Assembly: GCF_009730915.1 (NCBI RefSeq)
Contig: NC_052477.1
Location: forward strand, 248,001 to 312,000
Length of the DNA: 64,000 nt
Direction of reading: 5' to 3'
Origin: Dioscorea cayenensis subsp. rotundata
Lineage: Eukaryota; Streptophyta; Magnoliopsida; Dioscoreales; Dioscoreaceae
Below, piece after piece: positions 9,340-21,663 of this stretch (the first letter of the stretch is position 1; each line of letters starts with the position of its first letter). A program made the position numbers and the translations under genes. The notes under the pieces are model-generated. The model saw nothing but the letters and a program-made list of their open reading frames with translations, made no database searches and was not told where the DNA came from.

Positions 9340-12300
9340 GTTTGTTTATGGTGCATAATGACCGAGCTAGTGATGATCCAACAATTTGGTTGTTGGATAG
9401 CGGTACTTCAAGTCATATGACAGGAAGAAGAGAATTATTTTATCAATTGGATGAGAAGGTGAAACACAAAGTGAGGTTGGGTGATGACAAAGAAGTAGAT
9501 GTGCTTGGCAAAGGTTCTGTGGCAGTTCAGGTGAATGGAGGACAGAAATTAATACATGGAGTTAAATTCGTTCCTTCATTAGCACACAATCTACTTAGTG
9601 TGGGTCAGTTAATTGAGAATGGTTACAATGTCAATTTTAGCAAGTATGGTTGTGTCATTGAAAATGTAAAGACAGGTGGAGTTCTCATGACCATTCAAAG
9701 AAGTAACAATTTATTTCCTATAGAGTTTTCCAGGAGTGAACAAACAAATGTGGTGCTGAAAAAGGAAGAGATGTCAGTGTTATGGCATAAGAGATATGGT
9801 CATCTTAATTTTCAAAATTTGCATGACTTACATAGTCAAAAGATGGTATTTGGTTTGCCAAGTATACAGAAAGTGCAACAATGTGAAGATTGTGTGTTTG
9901 GAAAGCTATCAAGGTTGCCATATAAATCTGGAAGGTCTTGGAGAGCTACTCAGCAATTGCATTTAGTACATGCTGATTTGTGTGGGCCTATGCAAACAGA
10001 ATCGGTTGGTGGTAACAGGTATTTTTTGCTGTTTATAGATGATTTTTCTAGAATGTGCTGGGTTTATATTCTGAAGTTCAAGCATGAGGTGTTTGCATGT
10101 TTTCAAAGTTTTCTTGCATTAGTTGAAAGACAATCAGGAAAAAAATTGAAGATCTTAAGGACAGATAGAGGAGGAGAGTTCTTGTCCAGAGAATTCAATA
10201 ATTTGTGTACTAAGCATGGTATAAAGCATGAATTGTCTGCCCCATATTCTCCATAGCAAAATGGAGTTGCGGAAAGGAAAAATAGAACTCTAGTGGAGAA
10301 GGCAAGAAGTATGTTACATGCTAGTACTTTGCTCGAATAAATTCTGCAAGCGATGCAGTACTAACAGCAGCCTATGTATCTAATGTAGCACCTACTTATG
10401 CGGTGAATAAAAAAACACCTCATGAAGTGTGGTATGGATGGAAACCTGATGTATCACATCTAAGGGTATTCGGTTGTGTGGCATTTGCTCATCAAGCAAC
10501 ACAGAATGTACAAAAGTGGGATGATAGGGCAGTGAAAGGAATTTTTGTTGGGTATGCTAAAGATGCAAAAGCTTATAGACTGTATATACCAGAGTCTGAG
10601 AAAATCATGATCAGTAGGGATGTCAAATTTTTTGAATCTGAAGTGTGGCAGAGGTCAGATAAAACAATAGATGCACAGTTGGCTCCAAGAATTATTATTC
10701 AGGAAGGAACTACAGGAAATGCAGTGAGTAGAATGGTAAGAAATTCTTCAAGCAATGATGAGACAAATGAAGGTAGTAATTCTTCAGAGAAGCAGTGACA
10801 GAAGACAGTGATACTAGTGTTGATGAAACACCAACACAGAAGGTAAGAGCTTTAAGAGATATTTATGAAAGTTGTAGTTTTGCATTGGCAGTAACTGATC
10901 CAACAACATTTGAAGAAGCAAATCAACATGAAGTTTGGAAATTAGCTATGAAGGAAGAATTGAATGCAATAGAAAAAAATCAAACCTGGGAATTGACAGT
11001 CTTGCCTGCAGACCAAAAGTTAATTGGTGTTAAGTGGATATATAAAACAAAGTATAAACCCAATGGTGAAGTTTCCAAATACAAAGCAAGATTAGTAGCT
11101 AAAGGTTATACACAAGAGTATGGGATAGATTATGAAGACATTTTCGCTCCAGTTGCTAGAATGGAGACGGTGAGAGTTATGTTTGCTTTAGCTGCTCAAT
11201 TAAATTGGAAGGTCTTTCAATTAGACGTGAAATCGGCTTTCTTAAATGGGGAAATTAAGGAGGAAGTTTATGTAGCTCAACCTCAAGGGTATGAAGTTGT
11301 GGGTCAGGAAAATATGGTATACAAACTAAATAAGGCCTTATATGGTTTGAAGCAAGCTCCAAGAGCTTGGTATGAAAAATTGAATGGTTATCTAGAGTCA
11401 CAGGGATTTCACAGAAGTGCAACAGAATATACTCTATACAAGAAGATGAGTAAAGAAGGAATTATTCTACTAGTTTGTGTATATGTTGATGATGTTTTGT
11501 ATATGAGTTCATCCTTAGCAGTTTTGACTGACTTTCGAGAGAAGATGAAACAAGTTTTTGATATGAGTGATTTGGGCAAGGCTTCATATTTTCTGGGTTT
11601 GGAATTACAGCAAAATAGTGCAGCCATTTTTATGTCACAGAGGAAGTATGTAGCGACTTTGTTGAAGGAGTATCATATGCTTCATTGTAAGCCAGTCAAT
11701 AGTCCATTGTTGTCTTGTGCCAAATTGCAAGTATATGAAGAAGCAAATGCAGTTGATGTAACCAAGTATAGAAGACTAATTGGGAAATTGATGTATGTCA
11801 CTCATTCTAGACCTGACATTATGTTTCTTGTGTGTTTATTGTCAAGGTTTATGCACAAGCCTACAACTATCCATCTTGGTGCTGCTAAGCATATACTAAG
11901 ATATTTAGCAGGGACACTAAATTTTGGTATTCTATACTGTAAAACAGATTCAAAGGAGGTCTTGCAAGGGTTTTCAGACAGTGATTGGGGTACTAATCCA
12001 CTTGATAGAAAAAACACTAGTGGAGTGGTTTTTACTTTGGGGTCAGGTGCCATTACTTGGATGTCTAAAAAACAAGATATTGTTGCTTTGTCATCAACAA
12101 AGGCTGAATATATTGCATTGAGTGCAGCTTGTTGTCAAGGAGTATGGTTGAAACAAATACTTGTAGATTGTGGTTTGCAACATAAAGAATCAATTACAAT
12201 TCATTGTGACAACAAATCTTGTATTGCTATTGCTCAAAATCCAGCTTTTCATGGTAGGACCAAACATGTGGATGTGAAATTCCATCATATCAGAAATTTA

Positions 12301-12459
12301 GTTGCAGAAGAGGTTGTCAGGTTAAAGTATTGTGCATCTGAAGATCAAGTGGCAGATATCATGACAAAATGCTTAGAGGGAAGACAATTTTTGAAGTTTC
12401 GTGATTTATTAGGAGTTTGCAAGCTTCAATCAAGGGGGGAAATTGTTGGTTGTGATTGA
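9340..12459 (+). pseudogene. pol region of copia A (protease, integrase, RT, RNase H)
   Basis: Recognisable in order: aspartic protease ('WLLDSGTSSHMTG', about 9388), GAG-pre-integrase zinc segment ('LWHKRYGHLN', about 9780), integrase core ('LHADLCGP'-type, 'LRTDRGGEF', about 9960-10260), reverse transcriptase ('FQLDVKSAFLNGEI', 'YVDDVLYM', about 10900-11650) and RNase H ('STKAEYIALS', about 12095). The end runs a few bases into the 3' LTR. The coding region is fossil, broken about two or three times. Confidence 0.85.
12431..12443 (+). other. Polypurine tract of copia A
   Basis: 'caaggggggaaat' directly precedes the TG that opens the 3' LTR. This is the usual place of plus-strand priming. 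Confidence 0.8.
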
Positions 12460-13051
12460 AGAATATGAAGAAGATGTTGATGTGAGAAGCTGAGAATGTT
12501 TGATGATGTTGGGGAAGGTGTTGTGTATTGTTGTTGCAGTGCTGCTGTGTAGATGCAGAGAAGCTTTGTTCTGTCTGTCTGTTTTCACAAGAGGGTAGTT
12601 TGGTCTTTTCCAGTGTTCAAATGGTTGGTAAATTCGTTGAGTATTTGGTAGGAAAGATTAAAAGGTTGAGATGTGTTTGATCAAGATTTTGTGTTAAGTT
12701 CTAGGCAGCCAGAGAGATCCAGATTCTGAGCGGAATGGATGGTGGAGATTGAGTAATCTGTTGATTTTGTTTTAGTTCGAGGCAGTATAAGATTAAGCGG
12801 TTGTGGTGCACCAAATGTTGACGCGTTAGAGCATGACTCAGCTTCAAATTTGTTTAAATGTTTTGGTTCTTGGTTACTGTTTAAGATAAGAAATTTTTTC
12901 TTTACTGAAATGTTTTTTCTGTCTTAGAGAATTAATGAGAACTCTCTTGTAGTTTGCTTGAATTTTCCTGTCTTATATGTGAGGAATTGAAGAAAGTTTT
13001 CTATAACAAAGTTGTTCCTGATGGTGTCTAGTTTCCATATAGTGATTAACA
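12444..13051 (+). repeat. 3' LTR of copia A
   Basis: About 608 bp, opening 'tgttggttgtgattg' and closing '...agtgattaaca', so it has the TG...CA ends of an LTR. Aligns along its length with the partial 5' LTR. Confidence 0.93.
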
Positions 13052-14131
13052 ATCTGAATATCAAGTGCATGGAAACAGTGTTTTACGTGCATGTATTTAT
13101 AGAGACTAAGGGAATGTTAAGATTTTAAGCAGCTGATGACTTAATTTGCATGTCGGTCTCTGTCAACTTTTGGAAATATATTTTTCAACAGTGGTAGGTG
13201 GTAAGTTTAGATCATGGATTGTTTACCTTGCTTTCCTTGGACCACACACTTGTCTTGGTTGTCTTCGCGTTCACATGTTTCGATTAAGAAAGATGAGATT
13301 ATTAAATGGACTTTTGTTTTATTGTTTACTTTTTCAATGTCTATGGCTAAGTGTTGTGTTAATATCGTAGGTTTATTAACGTTCACCAACAATGAGTCTT
13401 AATTAACTTTTCTTAATGATTTGAATTGTTTGTGTATATATATACATGTGTTTGCATTTGCATTTATATGTAGTGGAGAAGTCAAGGACGCGCGGCAGTG
13501 TGCATTCATTTAGGATAGTTATTGGGATCGACCATCATTTTCAATATTGGATAGAGAAGTAGGAAAAGTGTCAAGTCAATGGATATTTATTTCTTTTTTT
13601 ATAATTTTAATAATACTATATATATATATATATATATATTTCAAAACAAACTTGTGATAACAAATGCAAAATCTTGAAGTTGATAAAAGTACATATTTCT
13701 TGCAGTGGAATAGAGTCGGATGGTTCTGTGCAATAAATTAGAACCATTGATGTTGATTTATTGGGTTAGTCCTTCATCGTGGATTTAATTAAAAACTCAA
13801 AACTCCCAAAAATTAATCATCAGAAACAGAGTGTGCCAAGAATTTTCACCATTTGCATGAGTACTTGAAAAAATAAAATTTTACTGAAGCTAATTGTGAA
13901 AAATTGAACTGTAATAGATGAGAAAACAAACAACTTCACAACTTCTCATTAAAAAAAAAAAAGGAAAACAAAATAAACAAAGATTAGTGAGTTCAAATAA
14001 CACATACACGTTAATTGTCACACTCCAAGCATACATATATATACATTTATTAATTAATAATAATATTTGATAATTAATCTCCTCATATATATATACCATG
14101 CATGCTCCTACGTACGTATAGTAGCTAGACC
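13052..14131. other. Intergenic, no gene supported
   Basis: Lies between copia A and the end of the BAHD gene. Short open frames at 13146-13402 have no recognisable domain. An (AT)n run is at about 13614-13640. The part nearest 14131 is the probable 3' UTR of the acyltransferase. Confidence 0.5.
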
Positions 14132-15519
14132 TCATGACGTGCCAATATTCATTTGCTCAAGAAACCCAACCACATGCTTCTCTTCCACACACTGAGTGAT
14201 AAGCCTAGCACCGGTCACCGGTGCCGGCCCCACCGCCGGCGGCGATCCAAGAATACACACCGGAATAATATCAGAATAAGTTAAGGGCACCACTTGCACT
14301 GGCTTCCCCCATCCATAGTCCACCTCTCCAAACCCTAACCTACTCCACTCTGACACAAACAATGTCTTATAAGACAACGTAGGAAGATAAGGATCATCTC
14401 CTTCTCCGGCAACCCACTTTCCAAACTCCTCCGGCAACTTCTTCTTACTCTCTTTGATCATGTTAACAACTTCAATCTCCGAAACTCCTGCAAGTACACT
14501 GCTCATTGCCGTCACACTCACCGGAAAAAAACAGTTACCATAGAAACCAGTAGGTAGTTCAGGATCCACCAAATTACGTACATTAGCAAAGAACACAAGC
14601 TTCATTTCCTCATCACTCTCCAAGTTAATAGCTCTTGTCCTGCATTGCCATACTTTAGCTGCTAGAAACTCAAACATTGAACATCTTTGTCCTGTGAGCT
14701 TGTAGTACTTGTTCTTGAACATGCCTATTTGTTCCATTGATATGTCTATAGTAAGTTGTTCTAATTTATAGTTAGGTAATATTGGTAATTGAGGTAATTC
14801 TTCACTTGATGAAGTATATGATAGATTTGGTGGTGTAGGGATAACTTCCCTGAGCCACACCGGTGTCACCGTCGGAGCTGTGAGACCTCTTGCAAACTCT
14901 GCCACCAATTTAAAGAACTGCGCCGCCCCGAGACCGTCACAAATGCTATGGCAAAACTCTAGCCCCATCACAAATCCTCCACAAGCAAACTCTGTCACCT
15001 GTTTTTGTTATGTATAAAATAATATGATAAAATTCAGTAAATTGCATGCATTAAGAAAAATTCAAGAGAATGGAAATATATATATATGCAATGTATATAC
15101 TTGAATGAGAACGAGGATATCGGTTGGGTCGAGGTCTGGGCTGGGATCAGGGAGGAGTTGGTGGTGAGTAGGGAAGAGAGGGTGGCTGAGATAATTGACT
15201 TGTTCTAGTGTACAATTAGCAAAGGCCTCGGCGAGAAAGACGCCGTCTCCGGTGCAGTTGATCTGAAGCTTGCCTTGTTTTCGACTCGATTAACCTGCCG
15301 GCAATTGGGTAGTAATGCACCAATGCTTTTAGATATTGCCTCTCCTATGATCTTCCCTGGCTCATGGACGCCCATGGAGAATACATGGTATGTTTTGACC
15401 TTGCATCTCAAGCCTGGGAGGTTATCAATGGCAGAGAGGTTAAGTGTGGTTTGTGGAGTTGGTTTAGCTGGTTTGATCATTGATTTGGATGTCTTGATAA
15501 CAGAGAAAGAGGAATTCAT
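14132..15519 (-). CDS. BAHD acyl-CoA-dependent acyltransferase
   Basis: Two exons: 15519-15101 and 14998-14132, with a GT-AG intron of about 100 bp. BAHD enzymes move an acyl group from acyl-CoA to alcohols or amines in the cytosol. Visible motifs: 'TTLNLSAIDNLPGLRCKVKT' near the N-terminus, the catalytic HXXXD as 'HSICDG' (residue about 156) inside 'CGGFVMGLEFCHSICDGLG', and the structural DFGWG as the variant 'DYGWG' near the C-terminus. The type resembles clade V enzymes (benzoyl- or acetyl-transferase-like); the substrate cannot be told. Exon 1 has two frame breaks, each explained by one extra A in a 4-A run (15327-15330 and 15278-15281 on the plus strand as T). Without them the protein is 427 residues, a normal length, with 'ALVHYYPIAGRL' and 'QINCTGDGVFLAEA' in place. 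Either consensus errors or a recent pseudogene. Confidence 0.9.
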
Positions 15520-16588
15520 TGTTGGTGTAGTACTAGAGAAAGAGATTTTGAGGTACGTAGTAGAGGAGGAAAAGATGATACAAGTGGTATCATTTTATAT
15601 AGAAAAAGGTGGAAGTGGTGCTTTTGTTCTTGCTTGGCTTACACTGTACTTGGCTTAGAAGCTCAGATTCTAATTTGTTTTTTTTTTTCATTGAAAAGAA
15701 ATAAGGTTGGTGGTGACTGGTGAGGTCCAATATTTACTTTTGTCTTTATCTTGGTAGGAATTGATTCAAATCTAAGCTACTTTGGGATTGAACTGGATTT
15801 ATTATTATATTTATATTTACTTTTTTTTATATAATTTCCCGGCCATTCATTAAGTTTGATTTGAGTAATTGTATTTTATTAGTGTTTAAGTTGTTGGTGG
15901 GGGAAGAGAGAATATATGAAACTCAAAGACCTCAAAAACAAGTGTTCGACGAAATGCTTGCTTACATTAATACCTGAAGCTATAAGTGTTCGGTGAAATG
16001 TTTATTAGTGGTCATAAGAGAGATAAAAAGTAAGGTGTTCTCAAAGATAGAGTTCCAACCAATGAGCAATTAGCTCTTGTTCCACTTAAGTAATAAAAAA
16101 GTAACAGATAAACAAAATACAGCCCATTACACTATTGGCTATGCCATACATCAGACCAACTATTGGTCAAGACCATTTCAAACCCATGCCTATTGATTTG
16201 GCTCAAATTAAGAGAGATTTCTAAATAATTAATGCCCTCTCTCTTATCACAAGCAAACAACTCAATTAACTGCTCCACCACTACACTCACATCCATACCT
16301 CCTATCCTCATACATGAATAGCAACCTTACCAAGCTCCATTCTCCACATAGCTGCCGACAACCACAGTCGGCACATCCATCGCTACCCATATCTTCAATC
16401 ACCATCAACAGGAGTCTAGACATTTAAATACAATAATGTGTTTATATCCTTACCAAAAACTAGGCTTACACTCTTGACAATCTTGCTAGCGATAAGGATG
16501 TTCAACAGTCCCTCTATGCTCCACATGCAACAACTGAAACGGTTGAGCTATCTTTTTCTACATTTCTCTTTTGCTTCCAGATAATGAA
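15520..16588. other. Intergenic, BAHD promoter side
   Basis: No gene supported. The part next to 15520 is the probable 5' UTR and promoter of the acyltransferase (read on the minus strand). 15660-16588 is AT-rich with no clear homology. The copia B target site ends it. Confidence 0.5.
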
Positions 16589-16593
16589 CCACT
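16589..16593. repeat. Target-site duplicate, left
   Basis: 'ccact' immediately left of copia B, matched by 'ccact' at 21659-21663. Confidence 0.9.
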
Positions 16594-16972
16594 TGTCGGT
16601 TTTGAAACTGGACTGAGTTTTGTGATCTCAACAGCACTCACCGCCGGAGATAATGCAACCTCACTCAGAATACTAACACAGCTAACTTGCACACTCTTTT
16701 CATTCAGCAAAAAACAAAACCAGATGAAAATGTTACAAGAGTTCAAAAAAAGAAGAAAAGAAAAGTATAGAGAAAAGTAAACCAGACTAAGCTTTAGTAC
16801 AACCAACAGGAGACTGACCAAGGATCCAGAAGTTTAATAAGCTAAATCTTGCTACCAGTACGACACTACACCAACACACGCAAAATAGTACCATGCAGGT
16901 CACGAACAGAGAAAATAGATCACCCTTTGAGATTTGCATATGCTCGTGGGCCCCATGTGGATTAAACCAACA
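16594..16972 (-). repeat. 3' LTR of copia B
   Basis: 379 bp. On the minus strand it opens 'tgttggtttaatccac' and closes in '...ccgaca'. Nearly identical to the 21274-21658 copy. Confidence 0.95.
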
Positions 16973-16984
16973 AACTCCCCCTTA
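16973..16984 (-). other. Polypurine tract of copia B
   Basis: 'taagggggagtt' on the minus strand, directly before the 3' LTR. Confidence 0.8.
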
Positions 16985-19750
16985 ATCCACATCCTGAGGC
17001 TCAAGATCCTGCACACCCAGACATTTACGCATGACAGCAAACTTCATATTTGGCATCGCTTTAGTCATCACGTCTGCCCTTTGATCATTTGAGCTCACTG
17101 GCTCAACCACGATCATACCATTTTCTATGCATTCTCGGATGTAGTGAAAACGCATGTCGATGTGTTTGCTGCGATCATGATGCACAGGATTCTTCATCAG
17201 TGCGATAGCTGATCTGTTATCCACGAACAGAGTCACTGGCTTGAGTTTATTCCCTGTTATTTCATTAATCACATTCGCCAGCCACACCGCTTGGCATGCA
17301 GCGGCGGCTGCCGCCATGTATTCAGCTTCGCAGGAAGACAAAGCTACTGTCCTTTGTTTGTATGAACCCCAAGACACGAGGTTGTTGTTGATATAGAAAA
17401 CCATGCCTCCGGTGCTTCTCCTATCGTCTGGGTTACTTGCCAGATCACTGTCTGTATAACCGGCAAGTTCCACATCATTTTTTCCCCTTTTGTATGTCAA
17501 GCCAAAATGGATAGTACCCTTCAGGTATCTAAGAATCTGCTTCACAGCTTTAAGATGTATCAAGGTTGGCCTTTCCATGTACCTACTAAGCATTCCCACA
17601 GAATATGATAGATCAGGTCGTGTATGCAGGAGATACCTGAGACTACCAATGACGCGTCGATATTCTGTTGGGTCCACCGGCTCACCTTCCCTGTCCTTGT
17701 GCAATTTTAATTTGTGCTCCATTGGAACATATGTTGCATTACATTCACTCATGCCAAACTGTTTCAGGATTCTGCAAGCGTATGATGATTGTCGGAGGGA
17801 GATTTGCTTCTCCCCTTGTTCAACCTCAATACCCAGGTAGTAGGATAAGAGTCCCAAGTCACTCATGTCGAATTCATCCATCATCTGCACCTTGAACTGA
17901 TTTATATCCTCTCTGCTTTTTCCCGTGATGATCAAATCATCCACGTAAATTCCCACTATAACTGCACCACCATCTTCTTCTCTAGTGTATAATGCTTGTT
18001 CTTGTGTGCATTTTGCAAATTTTAGATCCTTTAGGTGAGCATCCAACCGCGAATTCCAGGCCCTTGGGGCTTGACGGAGTCCATATAGAGCCTTTGATAA
18101 CTTATACACCATGTGTTCTTTGCCTGGCACCACGAACCCATCAGGTTGGTTAACATATACCTCCTCCGTCAGAATCCCATTTAGAAACGCTGATTTCACG
18201 TCCATGTGGTGGACTTCCCACCCTTGATTTGCTACGATAGCGAGTATCACACGTATTGTATCAAGTCTCGCCACGGGCGCGAAAACTTCATCAAAATCCA
18301 CTCCGTGCTTTTGAACAAAACCCCTTGCCACTAACCTCGCCTTGTGCTTGACGATATTCCCCTCGGAATCTCGTTTAGTTTTGTAGATCCACTTCAGTCC
18401 TATGACTTTGTGGCCCGGTGGTAATTCGGTTAGGGTCCAAGTGTTGTTTTCTTCAATGGTTTCCATCTCTCTCTTCATAGCTTGTTCCCATATGGCTTGA
18501 CCCGACGCATTGCTATAGGAGGTGAGTTCTTCGGTCTCCAGTAAGAGAAGATCTTCAAACATTTGTTCTCCTTCTATTTCAGCATATATATCAGTAAGTA
18601 ATCGATACCTATCTGCTCTTTCGACTGTGCCAGGTGTGGTTGCCATTTCTAAGTCTGAGGACGCAGCCCTTTCAGTGAGTGATGGGGTCGATGCCATTTG
18701 AGTCACATTTTCTTGTAGCGGGATCCTCATCCCATCACCTCTAGTGACCTCGCATGCGCCACCCACTGGTGCTTGAGTGGCTTCCAATGAGTCTATTTGA
18801 CTTCCAGACTCTGAACTCACTGTGTTACTCATGGTCTCTGTCCACCGGGTTTCTGTTAGAACTACGAATTTCATATGATTACTGGTGTGTGCTTCACAGT
18901 TTTCACTCCACTTCCACTCCGTATCTTCTAGACATATTACATCCCGACTCACATGAAGTTTATTACGGTGTGGGTTATACAAGCGATGAGCCTTACTCCC
19001 TTCTTCTACTCCAAGATAAACCATGGACTCACTACGATCATCGAGCTTTTTTAAATGCGGAACTGTCACCTTGGCGAGTGCAACACAGCCAAACACCTTT
19101 ACATGACCCAGATGAGGTTTCACTCCGTTCCAAGCTTCAAATGGCGTGCGATTTTCTAAAGCTTTTGTCGGCCGCCGATTTAGCGGTACACGAGATGCCC
19201 TCATGACCCTCTCCCCGTAATCTCCTGTGCACACGCATGTTTTTTAGGAGTGATCTCGCAGTGTCCATAATGGTGTGATTCCTCCTCTCCACCACCCCAT
19301 TCTGCTGAGGAGAGTACGGTGCCGTGAGATGCCGTTTGATGCCACAATCATCACACAACTTTGTAAAATCAGCTGACATAAACTCACCACCTCGATCCGA
19401 CCTCACTGTCTTGATCTTGTGTCCTGTTGAGTTCTCCATGAGAATTTTAAATTTTTTGAACTCAAAATATACTTGAGCTTTGGACCTCAGGAAATAGACC
19501 CACATCCAACGAGTGCAATCATCTACTATTAAAAAATAATATGTGTTACCTGCAATGGTGCAAGGTGATACTGGTCCGCACAGGTCCATATGTAGTAGCT
19601 CCAATGGTTCCTTTGCTCTGTAATTCGCCTGGGCCGGGAATGGGCTTCTTGTATGTTTAGCAAAGATGCACCCTTCACAAACTTTGTTTGGGTGTGAGAT
19701 CACCGGGACACCACCAGCAATTCATTTTTCTCCAATCAATTTCAGTGTAT
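16982..19750 (-). pseudogene. integrase, RT and RNase H region of copia B
   Basis: Integrase core at about 19740-19220 ('LLHMDLCGPVSPCTIAGN', 'VRSDRGGEF', 'YSPQQNGVVERRN'). RT at about 18530-17700 ('MDVKSAFLNGILTEEVYVNQ', 'YVDDLIITG'). RNase H at about 17470-17020 ('LSSCEAEYMAAAAA'). Copia order. The frame is long and mostly continuous; fossil with few breaks. Confidence 0.9.
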
Positions 19751-21247
19751 GAAAATTGATGTGCCCAAGCCTTGCATGCCAAAGCCACGCCGGATTATCA
19801 AAGCTCGCCATGAGATAGGTTTCATCACACGTTTCAAGTTGGATTTTGTACAGCCCGTTCGGTGATCGTCTCACAGACATCAACAGTGCTCCACTTTCAT
19901 CATAAACTTTTAGATACTCTCCCGTCATCTCTACTTCATTACCATCCTCGGTCATTTGGCCGAGACTAATGATGTTACTGCGAAGTCTCGGTATATAATA
20001 CACCTCCTGTAAGACCCGATGATCACCATTTTTACATTTAAGTAAGACAGAGCCCTTTCCCATTATATCTATAGTGGATCCATCTCCAAACTTCACCATA
20101 CCCGTAATACTTTCATCTAGCCTTTGGAACTTCCCCCGGTCTCCCGACATACGGTTGCTGGCTCCATTGTCCAAGTACCAAGTATGAGTATGGAGTTGTT
20201 CCATCTCGGTGCTATGTAGTTCGGGAATCACCTCCTCTTCGTTCAACATCACCACATCCTGGTTCTTCTCCCGACTCTGTATTTCTCCTTGTGCTACGGT
20301 TAGCATAAGAGCAGATTCTTCATCATGCACAAGATTCACCTCCTCGCCTCGTCTCTCGTTCCAGCATTCAGAAGCATAATGTCCTAGTTTATCACAGTTG
20401 AAGCATTTGATGTGCTTCTTGTCTCTGCTCCCGCGGCTACTTCCCTCCTGGTGTACGGTGCTAGGAATCCCACGACCCCGTCTACCACGTGCATGACCTC
20501 TACTCCTTCCTCTTCCCCAGCTCCGCATCTCAATATTCTCGCTGTTACGCTTCCATGCCTCCTCGTCACTTCTTCTTGCTCGTGCACTCCACTCTTCATG
20601 GGTAAGTAACAATCGATCTCCTTGAGTCTCTTCCTTCCTTATCCGCTCCTCGTAAGCTTTCAGTCGCCCTATGGCCTCTTCGAATGGCATGGTATCGACA
20701 TCAATGAGCTGCTCGATTGAGGCCACAACTTGTAGGAATTTATTCGGAACTGACCCAAAAAGCTTCTTCACAAGTGTAGCATCCTCCATGGCTGTTCCAA
20801 GCTCATTGAACCTATATGCCAAGCTGCTGAGTTTCCCTGCGAACTCGTCTATAGAATCAGTTTCCTTCATCCTTAGGGCTTCAAACTCGCTTTTTAGTGT
20901 TTGCACTCTAGCCTTCTTCACCCTATCCACACCAAGAAACCGGATTTTGATGCTTTCCCAAGCTTCCTTCGCCATTTTTTCTTTGCAATCTGCAGCAATA
21001 TGTCTTCCGGTACTGCTTGAAAAATGCAAGCGCGAGCCATCTTGTCCTTCCTTAAATCCACTGTCGTTCCATCAATCGGATCGATTGCCTCCCATACACC
21101 TTGAGCGTCCATGTTTGCCTCCATCTTGATTGCCCAGGTTGAGTAGTTAGTGGGAGTGAGCATAGGATACTGCAGCGGCACCATTCCATCCTTGGTCGCC
21201 TGTTGAGTAGTAATCGCCATGTCTTCTGCTCGGAGATACTTTGTCAT
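19722..21247 (-). pseudogene. gag and protease region of copia B
   Basis: Begins near 21247 with a gag N-terminus ('LTPTNYSTWAIKMEANMDA'), an Arg/Gly-rich part, a zinc knuckle 'CFNCDKLGHYASEC' (about 20405), a protease 'WYLDNGASNRMSG' (about 20170) and the pre-integrase segment 'LWHARLGHINFHTL' (about 19790). Functions as in copia A. Broken about once or twice. Confidence 0.85.
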
Positions 21248-21259
21248 GCACCTGGTTTC

Positions 21260-21271
21260 GCTCTGATACCA
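21260..21271 (-). other. Primer-binding site of copia B
   Basis: Minus strand 'tggtatcagagc', two bases from the 5' LTR, complementary to initiator methionine tRNA. Confidence 0.95.
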
Positions 21272-21273
21272 TG

Positions 21274-21658
21274 TGTAGGTTTTGAAACTGGACTGAGTTT
21301 TGTGATCTCAACAGCACTCACCGCCGGAGATAATGCAACCTCACTCAGAATACTAACACAGCTAACTTGCACACTCTTTTCATTCAGCAAAAAACAAAAC
21401 CAGATGAAAATGTTACAAGAGTTCAAAAAAAGAAGAAAAGAAAAGTATAGAGAAAAGTAAATCAGACTAAACTTCAGTACAACCAACAGTCACAGGAGAC
21501 TGACCAAGGATCCAGAAGTTTAATAAGCTAAATCTTGCTACCAGTACGACACTACACCAACACAGGCAAAATAGTACCATGCAGGTCACGAACAGAGAAA
21601 ATAGATCACCCTTTGAGATTTGCATATGCTCATGGGCCCCATGTGGATTAAACCAACA
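21274..21658 (-). repeat. 5' LTR of copia B
   Basis: 385 bp, ends TG...CA on the minus strand. The right flank 'ccact' (21659-21663) is the second target-site duplicate. Confidence 0.95.
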
Positions 21659-21663
21659 CCACT

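Larger units (their letters stand above)
7580..13051 (+). mobile_element. Ty1/copia LTR retrotransposon A (left end in the gap)
   Basis: Parts in order: partial 5' LTR (7580-8125), primer-binding site, gag with zinc knuckle, protease, integrase, reverse transcriptase and RNase H, polypurine tract, 3' LTR (12444-13051). The order integrase then RT is diagnostic of Ty1/copia. By eye the two LTRs differ at about twenty positions, many of them small length changes, over some 540 aligned bases. This points to insertion of the order of one to a few million years ago if usual plant rates hold. The element is a fossil: nearly full in structure, with about two or three breaks in its coding region. Its right flank begins 'atctg'; the matching left duplicate cannot be seen. 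Confidence 0.95.
16594..21658 (-). mobile_element. Ty1/copia LTR retrotransposon B, complete ends
   Basis: 5065 bp, minus strand, with LTRs at both ends, a tRNA primer site, gag, protease, integrase, RT, RNase H and a polypurine tract. It is flanked by a perfect 5-bp duplicate (ccact), so the ends are certain. The LTRs differ by about six bases plus one short insertion over some 380 bp, so the insertion is young (well under a few million years by usual plant rates). It is structurally whole, with about two or three breaks in its reading frame. LTR sequence and proteins differ from copia A, so this is another family. Confidence 0.97.

Noticed and set aside
17490-21129. Several plus-strand frames
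   Set aside because: Antisense shadows of the copia B polyprotein.
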